Assembly: GCA_016871295.1 (NCBI GenBank)
Contig: VFZD01000007.1
Location: 1-40,859 of the forward strand
Reading direction: 5' to 3'
DNA from: Actinomycetota bacterium
GTDB taxonomy: Bacteria > Actinomycetota > Acidimicrobiia > Acidimicrobiales > Ilumatobacteraceae
Length of the DNA stretch: 40,859 bases
Shown here piece after piece: positions 1-9,515 of this stretch. Under the pieces are notes generated by a model. It ran no database searches, was not told the origin of the DNA, and worked only from the letters and a program-made list of their open reading frames with translations. Positions within the stretch are counted from its first letter, which is position 1. Every line of letters begins with the position of its first letter. The translations under genes were made by a program, and so were the position numbers.

Positions 1-72
1 GGAAACGCAACAGATGGCACCGGCGAGGGGTGACACCGTTCGACGAAAACGCCCAACGGCGCTACGGGTCAT
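1..72 (-). CDS. N-terminal fragment of a possible secreted protein, cut by the window edge
   Basis: An ATG at 72 reading leftward opens a frame of 24 codons that runs off the window. The visible residues start with an arginine-rich stretch (MTRSAVGRFRRT) followed by a more hydrophobic stretch, which would fit the start of a signal peptide. A TAGAAT -10-like box lies 9 bases upstream. The piece is too short to assign a family, and it could be a chance open frame downstream of guaA. Confidence 0.3.
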   Translation of the reverse strand, partial: MTRSAVGRFRRTVSPLAGAICCVS

Positions 73-81
73 GATTCGGTT

Positions 82-87
82 ATTCTA
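82..87 (-). promoter_or_regulatory. Possible -10 box for the left-edge gene
   Basis: On the minus strand TAGAAT sits 9 bases before the ATG at 72, so transcription would start at or very near the start codon, as in the leaderless genes common in Actinobacteria. No convincing -35 box was found at the right distance, so this is a weak call. Confidence 0.25.
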
Positions 88-134
88 ACACCGATTTTTC
101 GACCCAATTCCCCGCCACAACAACGGTTATTCGT

Positions 135-1718
135 TCACTCCCACTCGATCGTGCCGGGGGGTTTGGATGTGATGTCGTACGCGACGCGATTCACACCGGC
201 GACTTCGTTGATTATTCGCGACGAAATTTTTTCGAGCAGGTGATAGGGCAATCGCGCCCAATCTGCCGTCATCGCGTCTTCGCTGGTGACGGCGCGCACG
301 ATTATCGGCCGACCATAGGTGCGTTCGTCGCCCATCACGCCCACCGATCTGATGTCGGCGAGCACGGCGAACGCCTGCCAAATCTCGCGCTCGAGACCGG
401 CCAGGCGAATTTCTTCGCGCACAATCGCATCGGCGTCTTGCAGCACCCCAACTTTGTCGGGCGTGACCTCGCCGATGATCCGCACGCCCAACCCCGGCCC
501 GGGAAACGGTTGGCGCAAAACAATCTCGTCGGGCAGGCCCAATTGCGCGCCCAATGCCCGCACCTCGTCTTTGAACAACGAACGCAACGGCTCGACGAGT
601 TCTAGCGCCATGTCCTCGGGCAGACCACCCACGTTGTGGTGGCTCTTGATCACGCTCGCCGTGCCGTCTTGCCCGCCGCTTTCGATCACATCCGGATACA
701 GCGTGCCCTGCACCAAAAATTTCGCGTCCGTCAATCCGCCGGTGTTCTCCTCGAAGATTCTCACGAACAACTCGCCGATCGCCTTGCGCTTGGCCTCGGG
801 CTCGGTCACCCCGGCCAAGCGCTCGAAAAAGCGCGCGCCGGCATCGACATGCACGAGTTCGATGCCCATCGCCCGATGAAACGTCTCGACGATCTGCGCG
901 CTCTCGTTTTTGCGCATCAAACCAGTGTCGACATGAACGCAGGTCAGTTGCTTGCCGATCGCCCGATGCACCAGCGCCGCCGCCACCGCCGAATCGACGC
1001 CACCTGAAAGCCCGCACACGACCCGCTGACCACCGACCTGTTGGCGAACGGCGGCGACTTGCATGTCGATTATCGAATCCATCGTCCAACTGGGCGTGCA
1101 ACCCGCCAGCCGATAGATGAACTGCTGCAGCAACTCGGTGCCTTGTTCGGTGTGCATCACCTCGGGGTGAAACTGCACGCCCCAGATCTTCTTCGCCGGG
1201 TTTTCGATCACCGCCATCGGCGCATCGGGTGTCGAGGCGGTGGCGACGAAACCGCGCGGCGCACGGGTAACGGCGTCGAAGTGGCTCATCCATACGCTCA
1301 AATCGCGCGACTGGTCGAGAATCGAATCGGGCAACAGCGTCGACTGTGCACCCGCGATTCGTCGCATCAAAGTGCGGCCGTATTCGCCGTTGCCCCCGCG
1401 CGCGACTTCGCCCCCGAGTTGTTGGGCGATCAACTGCACCCCATAACAAATGCCGAAAATTGGCACGCCGAGTTGATAGATCGAAGCGTCAAGTTTCGGC
1501 GCGTCGTCTACATGCACGCTCTTCGGCCCGCCCGACAAAATGATCGCCGCAGGTCTGCGCGCCTTGACCTCGGCGGCGCTGATCGTGTGCGCGACGATCT
1601 CCGAATACACCTTGGCCTCGCGCACCCTTCTGGCGATCAACTGCGCATATTGCGCGCCAAAATCGACGACGAGCACCAGTTGCTCGGGTGTCGTGTTCGG
1701 CGCAGTTTTGTTCTCCAT
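135..1718 (-). CDS. guaA: GMP synthase (glutamine-hydrolysing)
   Basis: Converts XMP to GMP with ATP and glutamine, the last step of de novo guanine nucleotide synthesis, in the cytoplasm. The 527-residue protein has the usual two-part layout. First comes a class I glutamine amidotransferase domain with the nucleophile in GICYGVQ (about C91) and the HPE motif (about H194, E196). Then comes the ATP-pyrophosphatase domain with the P-loop SGGVDS (about 248-253). The C-terminus ends in the family-typical KPPGTIEWE. The frame is open further upstream, but the ATG at 1718 (MENKTAP) gives the usual family length and the extension lacks GuaA character. It is divergent from the gene starting at 1781, 62 bases away. 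Confidence 0.97.
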   Translation of the reverse strand: MENKTAPNTTPEQLVLVVDFGAQYAQLIARRVREAKVYSEIVAHTISAAEVKARRPAAIILSGGPKSVHVDDAPKLDASIYQLGVPIFGICYGVQLIAQQLGGEVARGGNGEYGRTLMRRIAGAQSTLLPDSILDQSRDLSVWMSHFDAVTRAPRGFVATASTPDAPMAVIENPAKKIWGVQFHPEVMHTEQGTELLQQFIYRLAGCTPSWTMDSIIDMQVAAVRQQVGGQRVVCGLSGGVDSAVAAALVHRAIGKQLTCVHVDTGLMRKNESAQIVETFHRAMGIELVHVDAGARFFERLAGVTEPEAKRKAIGELFVRIFEENTGGLTDAKFLVQGTLYPDVIESGGQDGTASVIKSHHNVGGLPEDMALELVEPLRSLFKDEVRALGAQLGLPDEIVLRQPFPGPGLGVRIIGEVTPDKVGVLQDADAIVREEIRLAGLEREIWQAFAVLADIRSVGVMGDERTYGRPIIVRAVTSEDAMTADWARLPYHLLEKISSRIINEVAGVNRVAYDITSKPPGTIEWE

Positions 1719-1729
1719 GACGACGCCCA

Positions 1730-1735
1730 AGATTA
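1730..1735 (-). promoter_or_regulatory. Possible -10 box of guaA
   Basis: TAATCT on the minus strand lies 11 bases upstream of the guaA ATG in the 62-base divergent spacer. A TTGGCG further upstream is about 20 bases away, longer than the optimal spacing, so only the -10 element is suggested. Confidence 0.25.
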
Positions 1736-1780
1736 GTTCGGATGCGAGCCGACCTCGCCAAAAAGTGGCACTATTGACGG

Positions 1781-2113
1781 GTGAAAAAGTTGTTGGTGAC
1801 GATGATTCTGTGCCTCGGCACACTTTCGGTGACGAATCTGGTTTCATCTCCACCGACTCGGGCCGAACAACAAGGCGATTTCGCGCTCGTGGCGAGCGTC
1901 GCGACGACGGTGCCCGAATCTTACGATCTCGACAACGAACCCTCGGCCTGCATCGGCTTTCTGCCCAAGCCGGGGTGCGGCAAAGAACCCACCGACGCCG
2001 GCGAGCGCGGCGGGGCGCTGCAATATCTCGTGTTCGGCATCATGATTGTCGGCCTGGTCATCGTCGGTCTGGGCATCGCCCGCGGAGTAAGAAAACAACG
2101 ACCCGATTCATGA
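1781..2113 (+). CDS. Small secreted or membrane-anchored protein, unknown function
   Basis: A 110-residue protein starting with GTG. Residues 1 to about 28 form a signal peptide (two Lys, then a hydrophobic core, then a small-residue cleavage region ending TRA). A short extracytoplasmic segment follows, with two cysteines (about 57 and 66) in the stretch [10 protein letters not shown] that could form a disulfide. A single hydrophobic helix covers about 81-101, ending in a basic tail RKQRP. The predicted topology is outside loop, one membrane anchor and a short cytoplasmic tail. The stop overlaps the ATG of the EamA transporter gene by 4 bases, so the two are probably cotranslated. I do not recognise a family. 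Confidence 0.7.
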   Translation: MKKLLVTMILCLGTLSVTNLVSSPPTRAEQQGDFALVASVATTVPESYDLDNEPSACIGFLPKPGCGKEPTDAGERGGALQYLVFGIMIVGLVIVGLGIARGVRKQRPDS

Positions 2114-3096
2114 TTCGCAAAGTTCGTCATTTGGTCGACGCCAAACCGCGCACGTTCGGCGTCGTGTTCATCCTGCTCGCCGGCAGCGGCTACGGCACCG
2201 GCCCGTGGTTCGCAACAAACCTCGAGCTCAACGGCGCCAACCCGATGGGTTTTCTCACGGCCCGATTCGTCATCTCGGCGACACTGCTGATCGCGTTTCG
2301 ACTGGTGCGCATGGGCACCGCCAACATGCCGCCGCTCCACGACGCGATGAAAATTTTCGCCCTCGGGGCGTTCGGCTTTTTCGTCTCGCCGCTGCTCTAT
2401 TTCGTCGCCCTGCAGGATCTCGACTCGGGCCTCGTCGTCGTGATCTTCTACATCTATCCCGCCTTGGCCGTGATCCTTTCGTGGACCATCTACGCCCACA
2501 AACCCAATCGCGTGATCACGGTCTGCCTTTTCACCACGCTCACGGGGGTGTGGCTCACCGCGGGCCAGGTCGGCGACGGCAATACCCGTGGTGTGCTGAT
2601 CACGCTCTTCTCCGCTGTCACCCATGCGATCTATGTCGTGGCGGCCGGCACCGTTTCAAAGAAGGCCGACCCGCTGACGATGCTGACGATCGCCCTCACC
2701 GGCGCCGCGTGTGCGTTTGGTCTGGTCTCGTTGCTGGGGCCGAACTCGTTGAACCCCGAGTTTCCGATAAACACGAAAGGTTGGATCTATGTCGTGGCGA
2801 TGGCGCTGCTGATCACGATCATCGCCACCGCGCTGTTTTTTGCGGGCATCAAACGCATCGGGCCCGGCGTCACCTCGATGGTCGAAACTTTCGAGGCCGT
2901 CGTGACGATCTCGATCGGCGTGATGTTGATGAACGAGTCAGTCACGGCGATTCAGATTCTCGGCACGGTGATCGTGCTCGGTTCGATCGTCGCCATCGGT
3001 CTCGCCGAGTCTCGCGCCGAGGCACGGGGCGATTCACAGTCGGGCAAACACCCGGGTGCGCATAGTGGAACTGTGCTCGATCTGCCCATATCCTAG
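2110..3096 (+). CDS. EamA/DMT-family transporter
   Basis: A 328-residue integral membrane protein of the drug/metabolite transporter superfamily, with two EamA repeats and about ten hydrophobic helices. Repeat one begins near residue 13 (GVVFILLAGSGYGTGPWF) and ends around the PALAVILSW region. Repeat two begins near the GVLITLFSAVTHAIYV stretch and ends with the family-typical ETFEAVVTISIGVMLMNE and a final helix GTVIVLGSIVAIG. The ATG overlaps the preceding stop (ATGA), which sets the start. The substrate cannot be told from sequence; EamA proteins usually export small metabolites. It lies just upstream of the FMN riboswitch but is not under its control, since the aptamer follows the stop codon. 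Confidence 0.88.
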   Translation: MIRKVRHLVDAKPRTFGVVFILLAGSGYGTGPWFATNLELNGANPMGFLTARFVISATLLIAFRLVRMGTANMPPLHDAMKIFALGAFGFFVSPLLYFVALQDLDSGLVVVIFYIYPALAVILSWTIYAHKPNRVITVCLFTTLTGVWLTAGQVGDGNTRGVLITLFSAVTHAIYVVAAGTVSKKADPLTMLTIALTGAACAFGLVSLLGPNSLNPEFPINTKGWIYVVAMALLITIIATALFFAGIKRIGPGVTSMVETFEAVVTISIGVMLMNESVTAIQILGTVIVLGSIVAIGLAESRAEARGDSQSGKHPGAHSGTVLDLPIS

Positions 3097-3114
3097 AAAT
3101 ACAACTAAATAGAA

Positions 3115-3238
3115 CTTCTTGCAGGGTTGGGTGCAATTCCCTATCGGCGGTGAAAGCCCGCGACTCTCACGAGCAATCGTGGGACTGATCTGGTGAGACT
3201 CCAGGGCCGACGGTAAAGTCCGGATGGAAGCAAGAAGC
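3115..3238 (+). promoter_or_regulatory. FMN riboswitch (RFN element)
   Basis: The closing stem is formed by CTTCTTGC (3115-3122) and GCAAGAAG (3231-3238). Between them are the conserved RFN blocks: GGGTTGGGTGCAATTCCC, then the CGGCGGTGAAAGCCCGCGA region, a variable hairpin, GATCTGGTGAGACTCCAG, and GGGCCGACGGTAAAGTCCGGATG. These match the family consensus closely. It sits in the leader of ribD and should lower expression of ribD-ribBA-ribH when FMN is abundant. The expression platform between 3239 and 3317 shows short GC hairpins but no clear U-tract, so translational control or Rho-type termination is more likely than an intrinsic terminator. Confidence 0.96.
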
Positions 3239-3317
3239 GATCGTGTCGTGCGTGCGCGTCGCGCATCGCCCGGCCGTTCGTTGGTCGACCCTGCGCGTTG
3301 TTCGCGAGACGAAAGCG

Positions 3318-4325
3318 ATGCAAGTGGACGATCTTCAGGCGATGCAGATTGCGATCAACCTCGCTGATCGCGCGCGCCTGATCTCCCGCCCAAACCCCTG
3401 GGTCGGTGCGGTTGTTATCGCCAAAACGGGCGAAATTTTCGAAGGATCAACCGGTCGGCCCGGCTTGCCGCACGCCGAAGTCATGGCGATCACCAGTGCC
3501 GGTGCGCTGGCTCGCAACGCGACCATATACACGACCCTCGAGCCGTGTTGTCACACGGGTCGAACAGGTCCGTGCAGCGAAGCGATCATCGAAGCGGGCA
3601 TCGAGCGAGTCGTGATCGGCATCACCGACCCCGACAAGAAGGTTTCAGGACGCGGCGTTGCGCGGTTGCGCGAAGCGGGACTCAAAGTCGACCTCGGGGT
3701 TCGTGCCGATCAAATCGCCGACCAACTCGCCGCCTATATCCATCATCGAAAGACGAATCGTCCGTTCGTCGTGTTGAAGATGGCGGCGACACTCGACGGC
3801 AAGACCGCCGCACCCGACGGCACGAGCATGTGGATCACCGGCGAAAGCGCGCGACGGCGGGTGCAGCAACTGCGCGCGCAAAGCGACGCCGTGCTCGTGG
3901 GCGCCAAAACCGTTCTCGCCGACGACCCGCGGTTGACAGTGCGCGATGTTCACGGCGAATCGCCGCGCAGGGTCGTGCTCGGCGAGGTTGCGCCGAGCGC
4001 GAAGGTCAATCCGTGCCTGCAGTGGCGCGGGCCGCTCACCGGGCTGCTCGATCATCTCGGCAGTCAAGATGTTTTGCAACTGCTTGTCGAAGGTGGGCCG
4101 ACCGTGGCGGCGTCGTTTCATCGCGAGAAACTCGTCGACCGATATGTGTTTCATCTGGCCCCGGCGTTGAGCGGCGGCGGCGACGCCCTGCCGATTTTCT
4201 CGGGGCGCGGTATCGCCACGATGAAAGACTTGTGGCGCGGAAAAATCGTCTCGACCAGTCAACTTGGCGACGACATCGAGGTAGTGCTCGCACCCAAAAC
4301 ATCAAACCCGGAGAAACGCCGATGA
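3318..4325 (+). CDS. ribD: Bifunctional riboflavin deaminase/reductase RibD
   Basis: Carries out the second and third steps of riboflavin synthesis: deamination of the diaminopyrimidine product of GTP cyclohydrolase II and NADPH-dependent reduction of its ribose. From the ATG at 3318 the protein is 335 residues. The N-terminal CMP/dCMP-deaminase-type domain has the zinc site PHAE (H52, E54) and PCCHTGRTGPC (C77, C86). The reductase domain starts near RPFVVLKMAATLDGK and has the NADPH-binding LLVEGGP stretch. The frame also opens at a GTG at 3243 directly after the aptamer, but that extension looks unlike RibD. The middle of the reductase domain appears shorter than in E. coli. The stop overlaps the ribBA start (ATGA). 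Confidence 0.95.
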   Translation: MQVDDLQAMQIAINLADRARLISRPNPWVGAVVIAKTGEIFEGSTGRPGLPHAEVMAITSAGALARNATIYTTLEPCCHTGRTGPCSEAIIEAGIERVVIGITDPDKKVSGRGVARLREAGLKVDLGVRADQIADQLAAYIHHRKTNRPFVVLKMAATLDGKTAAPDGTSMWITGESARRRVQQLRAQSDAVLVGAKTVLADDPRLTVRDVHGESPRRVVLGEVAPSAKVNPCLQWRGPLTGLLDHLGSQDVLQLLVEGGPTVAASFHREKLVDRYVFHLAPALSGGGDALPIFSGRGIATMKDLWRGKIVSTSQLGDDIEVVLAPKTSNPEKRR

Positions 4326-5569
4326 AACAGAAGGCCAAAGCGACAACCCCGGAGACGGTTTTTGCGCCGATCGAGGAGATCGTCGCGGCGATCGGTCGGG
4401 GCGAACTCGTGATCATGGTCGACGACGAAGATCGCGAGAACGAAGGTGACCTGATCATGGCGGCGCAATTCGCCACACCCGAAAAACTGGCGTTCATGAT
4501 TCGCCACACCTCGGGCGTCGTGGTCGCGCCGATCACCGGCGATCGATGCGACGACCTTCGCCTGCCGATGATGGTCGGCAACAATACCGAGAGCCACCGC
4601 ACCGCGTTCACGATTTCGGTCGACCTGTTGGAGGGCACGAGCACGGGCATCTCGGCCGCAGATCGAGCCGCGACGTTGCGCGCGCTCGCCGACCCCAAAA
4701 TTTCTCACGCGGCGTTCGCCCGACCCGGGCACATTTTTCCGCTGCGATCGCGCGACGGCGGGGTGCTCAAGCGCGCCGGCCACACCGAGGCGGCGGTCGA
4801 TCTCGCCCGCCTTGCGGGTTGCGAACCTGCAGGCGTGATCTGCGAAATTCAAAATGACGACGGCACGATGTCGCGCCTGCCCGAACTGGAGAAATTCGCC
4901 CAACAACATGGGCTTTTGATTTCATCGATTGCCCGACTGATCGAATATCGCCGCCACAGCGAGAGGCTCGTCGAACGAATGGGCTCGGCGTCGGTGCCGA
5001 CCGAGTGGGGCACCTTCGAATGTGTCGCCTATCGCAGCAAGATCGACGGCATCGAACATTTGGCGTTCGTGGTCGGTGATCCGAGCACCCCTGCACCGGT
5101 GCTGACCCGAGTGCACAGCGAGTGCCTGACCGGCGACGTGTTCGGCAGCCGTCGTTGCGACTGCGGGTCGCAACTCGCCACGGCGATGCGAGCCGTGCAG
5201 AAAGAAGGCCGAGGCATCGTCGTCTATCTGCGCGGTCACGAAGGTCGCGGCATCGGAATCGGGCACAAGATTCGGGCATATTCGTTGCAAGACGAGGGGC
5301 TCGACACGGTGGATGCAAACCTCGAACTCGGCTTGCCGATCGACAGCCGCGAATACGGCATCGGCGCGCAGATCTTGGCCGATCTCGGTGCGCGAGAGTT
5401 GCGACTGATGACCAACAATCCCGCCAAATACGGCGGCATCGCCGGCTACGGGTTGAGCGTCGTCGAACGCGTGCCGATCATCACCAGAAGCACCCCCGAG
5501 AACTCCGCATATTTGGCCACCAAACGCGACCGCCTCGGCCACTTTTTCAGCGACACGGAGAACCAATGA
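4322..5569 (+). CDS. ribBA: Bifunctional DHBP synthase / GTP cyclohydrolase II
   Basis: Supplies both precursors of riboflavin: 3,4-dihydroxy-2-butanone 4-phosphate from ribulose 5-phosphate, and the pyrimidine from GTP. The 415-residue fusion has an N-terminal RibB domain with the acidic motif DDEDRENEGDL (about 34-44) and the RPGHIFPLR segment (134-142). The C-terminal RibA domain has zinc ligands C268, C279 and C281 in SECLTGDVFGSRRCDC and the GTP-binding HEGRGIG segment. It overlaps ribD upstream and ribH downstream by ATGA junctions, consistent with coupled translation from the riboswitch-controlled transcript. Confidence 0.97.
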   Translation: MKQKAKATTPETVFAPIEEIVAAIGRGELVIMVDDEDRENEGDLIMAAQFATPEKLAFMIRHTSGVVVAPITGDRCDDLRLPMMVGNNTESHRTAFTISVDLLEGTSTGISAADRAATLRALADPKISHAAFARPGHIFPLRSRDGGVLKRAGHTEAAVDLARLAGCEPAGVICEIQNDDGTMSRLPELEKFAQQHGLLISSIARLIEYRRHSERLVERMGSASVPTEWGTFECVAYRSKIDGIEHLAFVVGDPSTPAPVLTRVHSECLTGDVFGSRRCDCGSQLATAMRAVQKEGRGIVVYLRGHEGRGIGIGHKIRAYSLQDEGLDTVDANLELGLPIDSREYGIGAQILADLGARELRLMTNNPAKYGGIAGYGLSVVERVPIITRSTPENSAYLATKRDRLGHFFSDTENQ

Positions 5570-6048
5570 CAAGATTCAAGTTTGACGCGACGAAATCCGA
5601 CAATCGGGCGTTGCGGGTCGGCATCGTCTGTTCGCGGTTCAACGAGTTCATCGTCGAGGCGCTGCTCGCCGGCGCCCAACGCGGTCTCGAAAAATGCGCG
5701 ATCGACCCGAATAACGTCGATGTGTTTTGGGTTCCGGGCGCCTTCGAAATTCCTCTCGCCGCACGCACCATGGCGACGTCTGGTCGCTACGAGGTTCTGG
5801 TCGCGCTTGGTGCCGTGATTCGTGGCGACACAGCCCATTTCGAATATGTCGCCGGGCCGTGCAGCGACGGCATCGCCCGTGTGCAACAAGACACGGGGTT
5901 GCCGATCGGCTTCGCCGTTCTCACGACCGAGAACGTCGAACAGGCCATCGAACGCTCGGGTCCCGACGCGGGCAACAAGGGTGAAGAGGCGGCGATCGGC
6001 GCGATTGAAACTTGGCACGTGCTGCAGGCGATTCGCGCGCCAAGATAG
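5566..6048 (+). CDS. ribH: 6,7-dimethyl-8-ribityllumazine synthase
   Basis: Condenses the RibB product with the ribitylamino-pyrimidine to give lumazine, the penultimate step of riboflavin synthesis; the enzyme family forms pentamers or icosahedral shells. The 160-residue protein has the substrate-binding FNEF motif (25-28), GAFEIP (58-63) and the GAVIRGDTAHFEYV segment with the catalytic His at 91. The ATG overlaps the ribBA stop, and a CGGAGA sequence lies a few bases upstream as ribosome binding site. No riboflavin synthase gene (ribE) is adjacent, so it must lie outside the window. Confidence 0.97.
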   Translation: MTRFKFDATKSDNRALRVGIVCSRFNEFIVEALLAGAQRGLEKCAIDPNNVDVFWVPGAFEIPLAARTMATSGRYEVLVALGAVIRGDTAHFEYVAGPCSDGIARVQQDTGLPIGFAVLTTENVEQAIERSGPDAGNKGEEAAIGAIETWHVLQAIRAPR

Positions 6049-6075
6049 CGACCAGACCACACATCTCGACTCGCC

Positions 6076-6092
6076 GGCGCGCAAATCGCGCC
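6076..6092 (+). other. Hairpin downstream of ribH, no U-tract
   Basis: GGCGCG and CGCGCC pair around a 5-base loop between ribH and the phospholipase gene. No T-run follows, so it is not a typical intrinsic terminator. It could stabilise the rib mRNA end or separate the two genes. Confidence 0.3.
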
Positions 6093-6108
6093 ACGAAACG
6101 GAGTCATC

Positions 6109-6633
6109 ATGGGCCTCGCCCACTTTGCTCTCGTTGCAGTCTCGAGTGTTTTGACCGCCTCAACTTCGCCCCCGGCCATCGGCGTACCCGACGCTCGAAA
6201 AGATCTCGAATTCGTCCACAAAATGGTTTTTCAAACCGAACTCGGCAACTTCGATCGCTCGCGATTCATGCTGCGCCGCCAATACAGGTGGTTCGACTGG
6301 ACGTCCGACGGCTGCTCGGTGCCGATCGTCGGCGGTGAGGGTCGGTCTTTCAACTTCACCGCGGCGTGTCGACGGCACGATTTCGGTTATCGCAACCTGA
6401 AGCTTCTCGATCAGCGCTACAACTGCGCGAATCTCGCGGCCGGTTCGATCTGTAGCTCCGCGGCTTGGTCGTTCGGCAGGTTCTGGAATGCCGAATCACG
6501 ACAACAGGTCGACGAGCAGTTCAATCGCGACATGCTCAATAGTTGCGCCAAGCGACTGCGCTCGTTTCGCGTTCGGTGCGAAGCCTGGGCGCTGACCTAT
6601 TTCACCACGGTGCGTGCGGCCGGTGGGCCCTGA
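6109..6633 (+). CDS. Secreted prokaryotic phospholipase A2
   Basis: A 174-residue protein with a hydrophobic N-terminus (about 1-23) that looks like a signal peptide, although it lacks the usual basic residues before the core. It carries the bacterial/fungal phospholipase A2 signature: DGCS (67-70) followed by CRRHDFGYRN (87-96), where H90-D91 would be the catalytic dyad and C69-C87 a likely disulfide. Family members cleave the sn-2 acyl chain of phospholipids outside the cell, using calcium. CGGAG at 6099-6103 is a good ribosome binding site. The 3' end overlaps the convergent Nudix gene by 37 bases. Confidence 0.88.
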   Translation: MGLAHFALVAVSSVLTASTSPPAIGVPDARKDLEFVHKMVFQTELGNFDRSRFMLRRQYRWFDWTSDGCSVPIVGGEGRSFNFTAACRRHDFGYRNLKLLDQRYNCANLAAGSICSSAAWSFGRFWNAESRQQVDEQFNRDMLNSCAKRLRSFRVRCEAWALTYFTTVRAAGGP

Positions 6634-7301
6634 TGTTGTTGATGTTTGACCGCGAGCATCATCACTTGGAACAAGATTTGGGCGGTCGCACCCCAGATCG
6701 TCTCGTCATCCAAATAAAAAAAGTTGATCCTAAACTCGCGGTCGTCGAACGACCAATGTTCCTGACTATACGTGTCTTTGCGCACCAGGTCTGACAAAGC
6801 CACGCTGAACACCCGGTCGACCTCGCCGCTCGACAGTCGCCACTCGGGCGGCGACGCGTACGTGGCGACAATCGGCACGATGTGCGAGTTGCTGGCCTCC
6901 GTCGCCATGCCATTCAGTTCGCCGACGACGCTGGCCGAACTCGGCTCGATGCCGATTTCTTCGTGCGTCTCGCGCAACGCCGCGGCGACGACGCTCTCGT
7001 CATTCTCGAGACACCCGCCCGGAAACGAAATCTCGCCGCGATGGTTTTCCATCGATTGTGAGCGGCGGGTCAGTATCGCTTCGACGCCGCGTTGCGATTC
7101 GAACAACCCGACCAGCACCGCCGAGAGCCGGGCTTCGGCCGACGGGCGACGCAGGTTCTGGTCGGGCACGAACGCCCGCAGCGCATCCTCGACGGCGCTG
7201 AGCGATTGCAGCGCGCGCGTATCGAGATTCAGCCAAGGATTGTGATCGATGATCCGAAAACTCTTCGGTCGCGGAATAACCTGCGCGCCACCGGCCCGCA
7301 T
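6597..7301 (-). CDS. Nudix hydrolase, probable CoA pyrophosphatase
   Basis: A 234-residue protein (from the ATG at 7301) with a full Nudix box at about 96-118: GCLENDE, seven residues, then RETHEEIGI. Immediately before it is the LTRRS...HRGEISFPGG stretch, typical of the NudL-type family that cleaves coenzyme A to 4'-phosphopantetheine and 3',5'-ADP. A GTG at 7331 in the same frame is an alternative start. The ATG at 7301 is preferred because it lies 4 bases after the stop of the small upstream gene. The C-terminus is antisense to the end of the phospholipase gene. Confidence 0.88.
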   Translation of the reverse strand: MRAGGAQVIPRPKSFRIIDHNPWLNLDTRALQSLSAVEDALRAFVPDQNLRRPSAEARLSAVLVGLFESQRGVEAILTRRSQSMENHRGEISFPGGCLENDESVVAAALRETHEEIGIEPSSASVVGELNGMATEASNSHIVPIVATYASPPEWRLSSGEVDRVFSVALSDLVRKDTYSQEHWSFDDREFRINFFYLDDETIWGATAQILFQVMMLAVKHQQHQGPPAARTVVK

Positions 7302-7305
7302 CGCG

Positions 7306-7476
7306 CTATTTTTCGCCCGGCACCCAACCACGCGCGGCCAAATCTTGCAACACCACGGCGAGGCCCGCTGTTTTCATCGACGCCAGGGTGCGACCGGGCT
7401 GTTCTTCCCCGCGCTCCCATGACTCCCATGCGGCGAGAATTTTCTTGATGTCGGGGGCTGGTGCTTCGAAACTCAT
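7306..7476 (-). CDS. Small conserved-looking protein, 56 residues, unknown function
   Basis: ATG at 7476 to TAG at 7306-7308. The sequence begins MSFEAPAPDIKKILAAWESW, continues with an acidic/Gly patch (ERGEEQPGRT) and ends WVPGEK. It appears to be two short amphipathic helices joined by a loop, with no signal peptide or cysteines. The gene fills the space just upstream of the Nudix gene with a 4-base gap, so it is likely in the same transcript. It resembles short actinobacterial hypothetical proteins I have seen, but I cannot name a family or function. Confidence 0.65.
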   Translation of the reverse strand: MSFEAPAPDIKKILAAWESWERGEEQPGRTLASMKTAGLAVVLQDLAARGWVPGEK

Positions 7477-7511
7477 TGCCTCAGCCTAACTGCCGGTCGA
7501 AGACGCGATTT

Positions 7512-7793
7512 TTATGGCTGGCGAAATACTTTTTTCGTGTAGTTGGTCGTCAACGCGATGACGATGATCGCCACGGCCATGGCGAACAAAGTAGTGCGCG
7601 TCGGCTGGTCGACATCGAGCAGAAATGATCCCGCAAACAGCGCGACGACGAACAACCAGTCGATGATTCGATGCGCGTTGCGCGGCACGAGCTTGTATGC
7701 GCTGAGCGGGCCGTCGGCGACCGCATTGTTGATCAGCAACGCGATGCCGTAACCCGCCACGACGAACGGGTGTCGCGACTGCGCGCTCATCAA
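7512..7793 (-). CDS. Small multi-helix membrane protein, unknown function; start uncertain
   Basis: From TTG 7793 (or ATG 7790) the protein is about 93 residues, with hydrophobic helices near FVVAGYGIALLI, WLFVVALFAGSFLL and TLFAMAVAIIVIAL, and a basic C-terminus. These starts cut into a helix: the same frame continues upstream without stop through EYLIAAALIL and further to the groEL stop codon, and it has no ATG, GTG or TTG there. The true start may be ATT 7826, CTG 7814 or ATA 7862. The gene follows groEL by a short gap and is probably on its transcript. Family not recognised with certainty. Confidence 0.6.
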   Translation of the reverse strand: MMSAQSRHPFVVAGYGIALLINNAVADGPLSAYKLVPRNAHRIIDWLFVVALFAGSFLLDVDQPTRTTLFAMAVAIIVIALTTNYTKKVFRQP

Positions 7794-7865
7794 GATGAGC
7801 GCCGCCGCGATCAGATACTCGACAATCTGATGTAACCAAAAACCTCTTTGTAAAGAAGCTATGGC

Positions 7866-9515
<1,650 letters not shown>

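Noticed and set aside
1540-2109. Upstream in-frame extension of the EamA transporter
   Set aside because: It crosses the guaA start region and the small secreted-protein gene. The transporter begins at the ATG at 2110.
3243-3317. Earlier GTG start for ribD at 3243
   Set aside because: The added 25 residues do not look like RibD, and family likeness begins at about the ATG at 3318. Kept only as an alternative.
3545-4321. Upstream in-frame extension of ribBA inside ribD
   Set aside because: It is an Arg-rich shadow of ribD. RibBA homology begins after the ATG at 4322, which overlaps the ribD stop.
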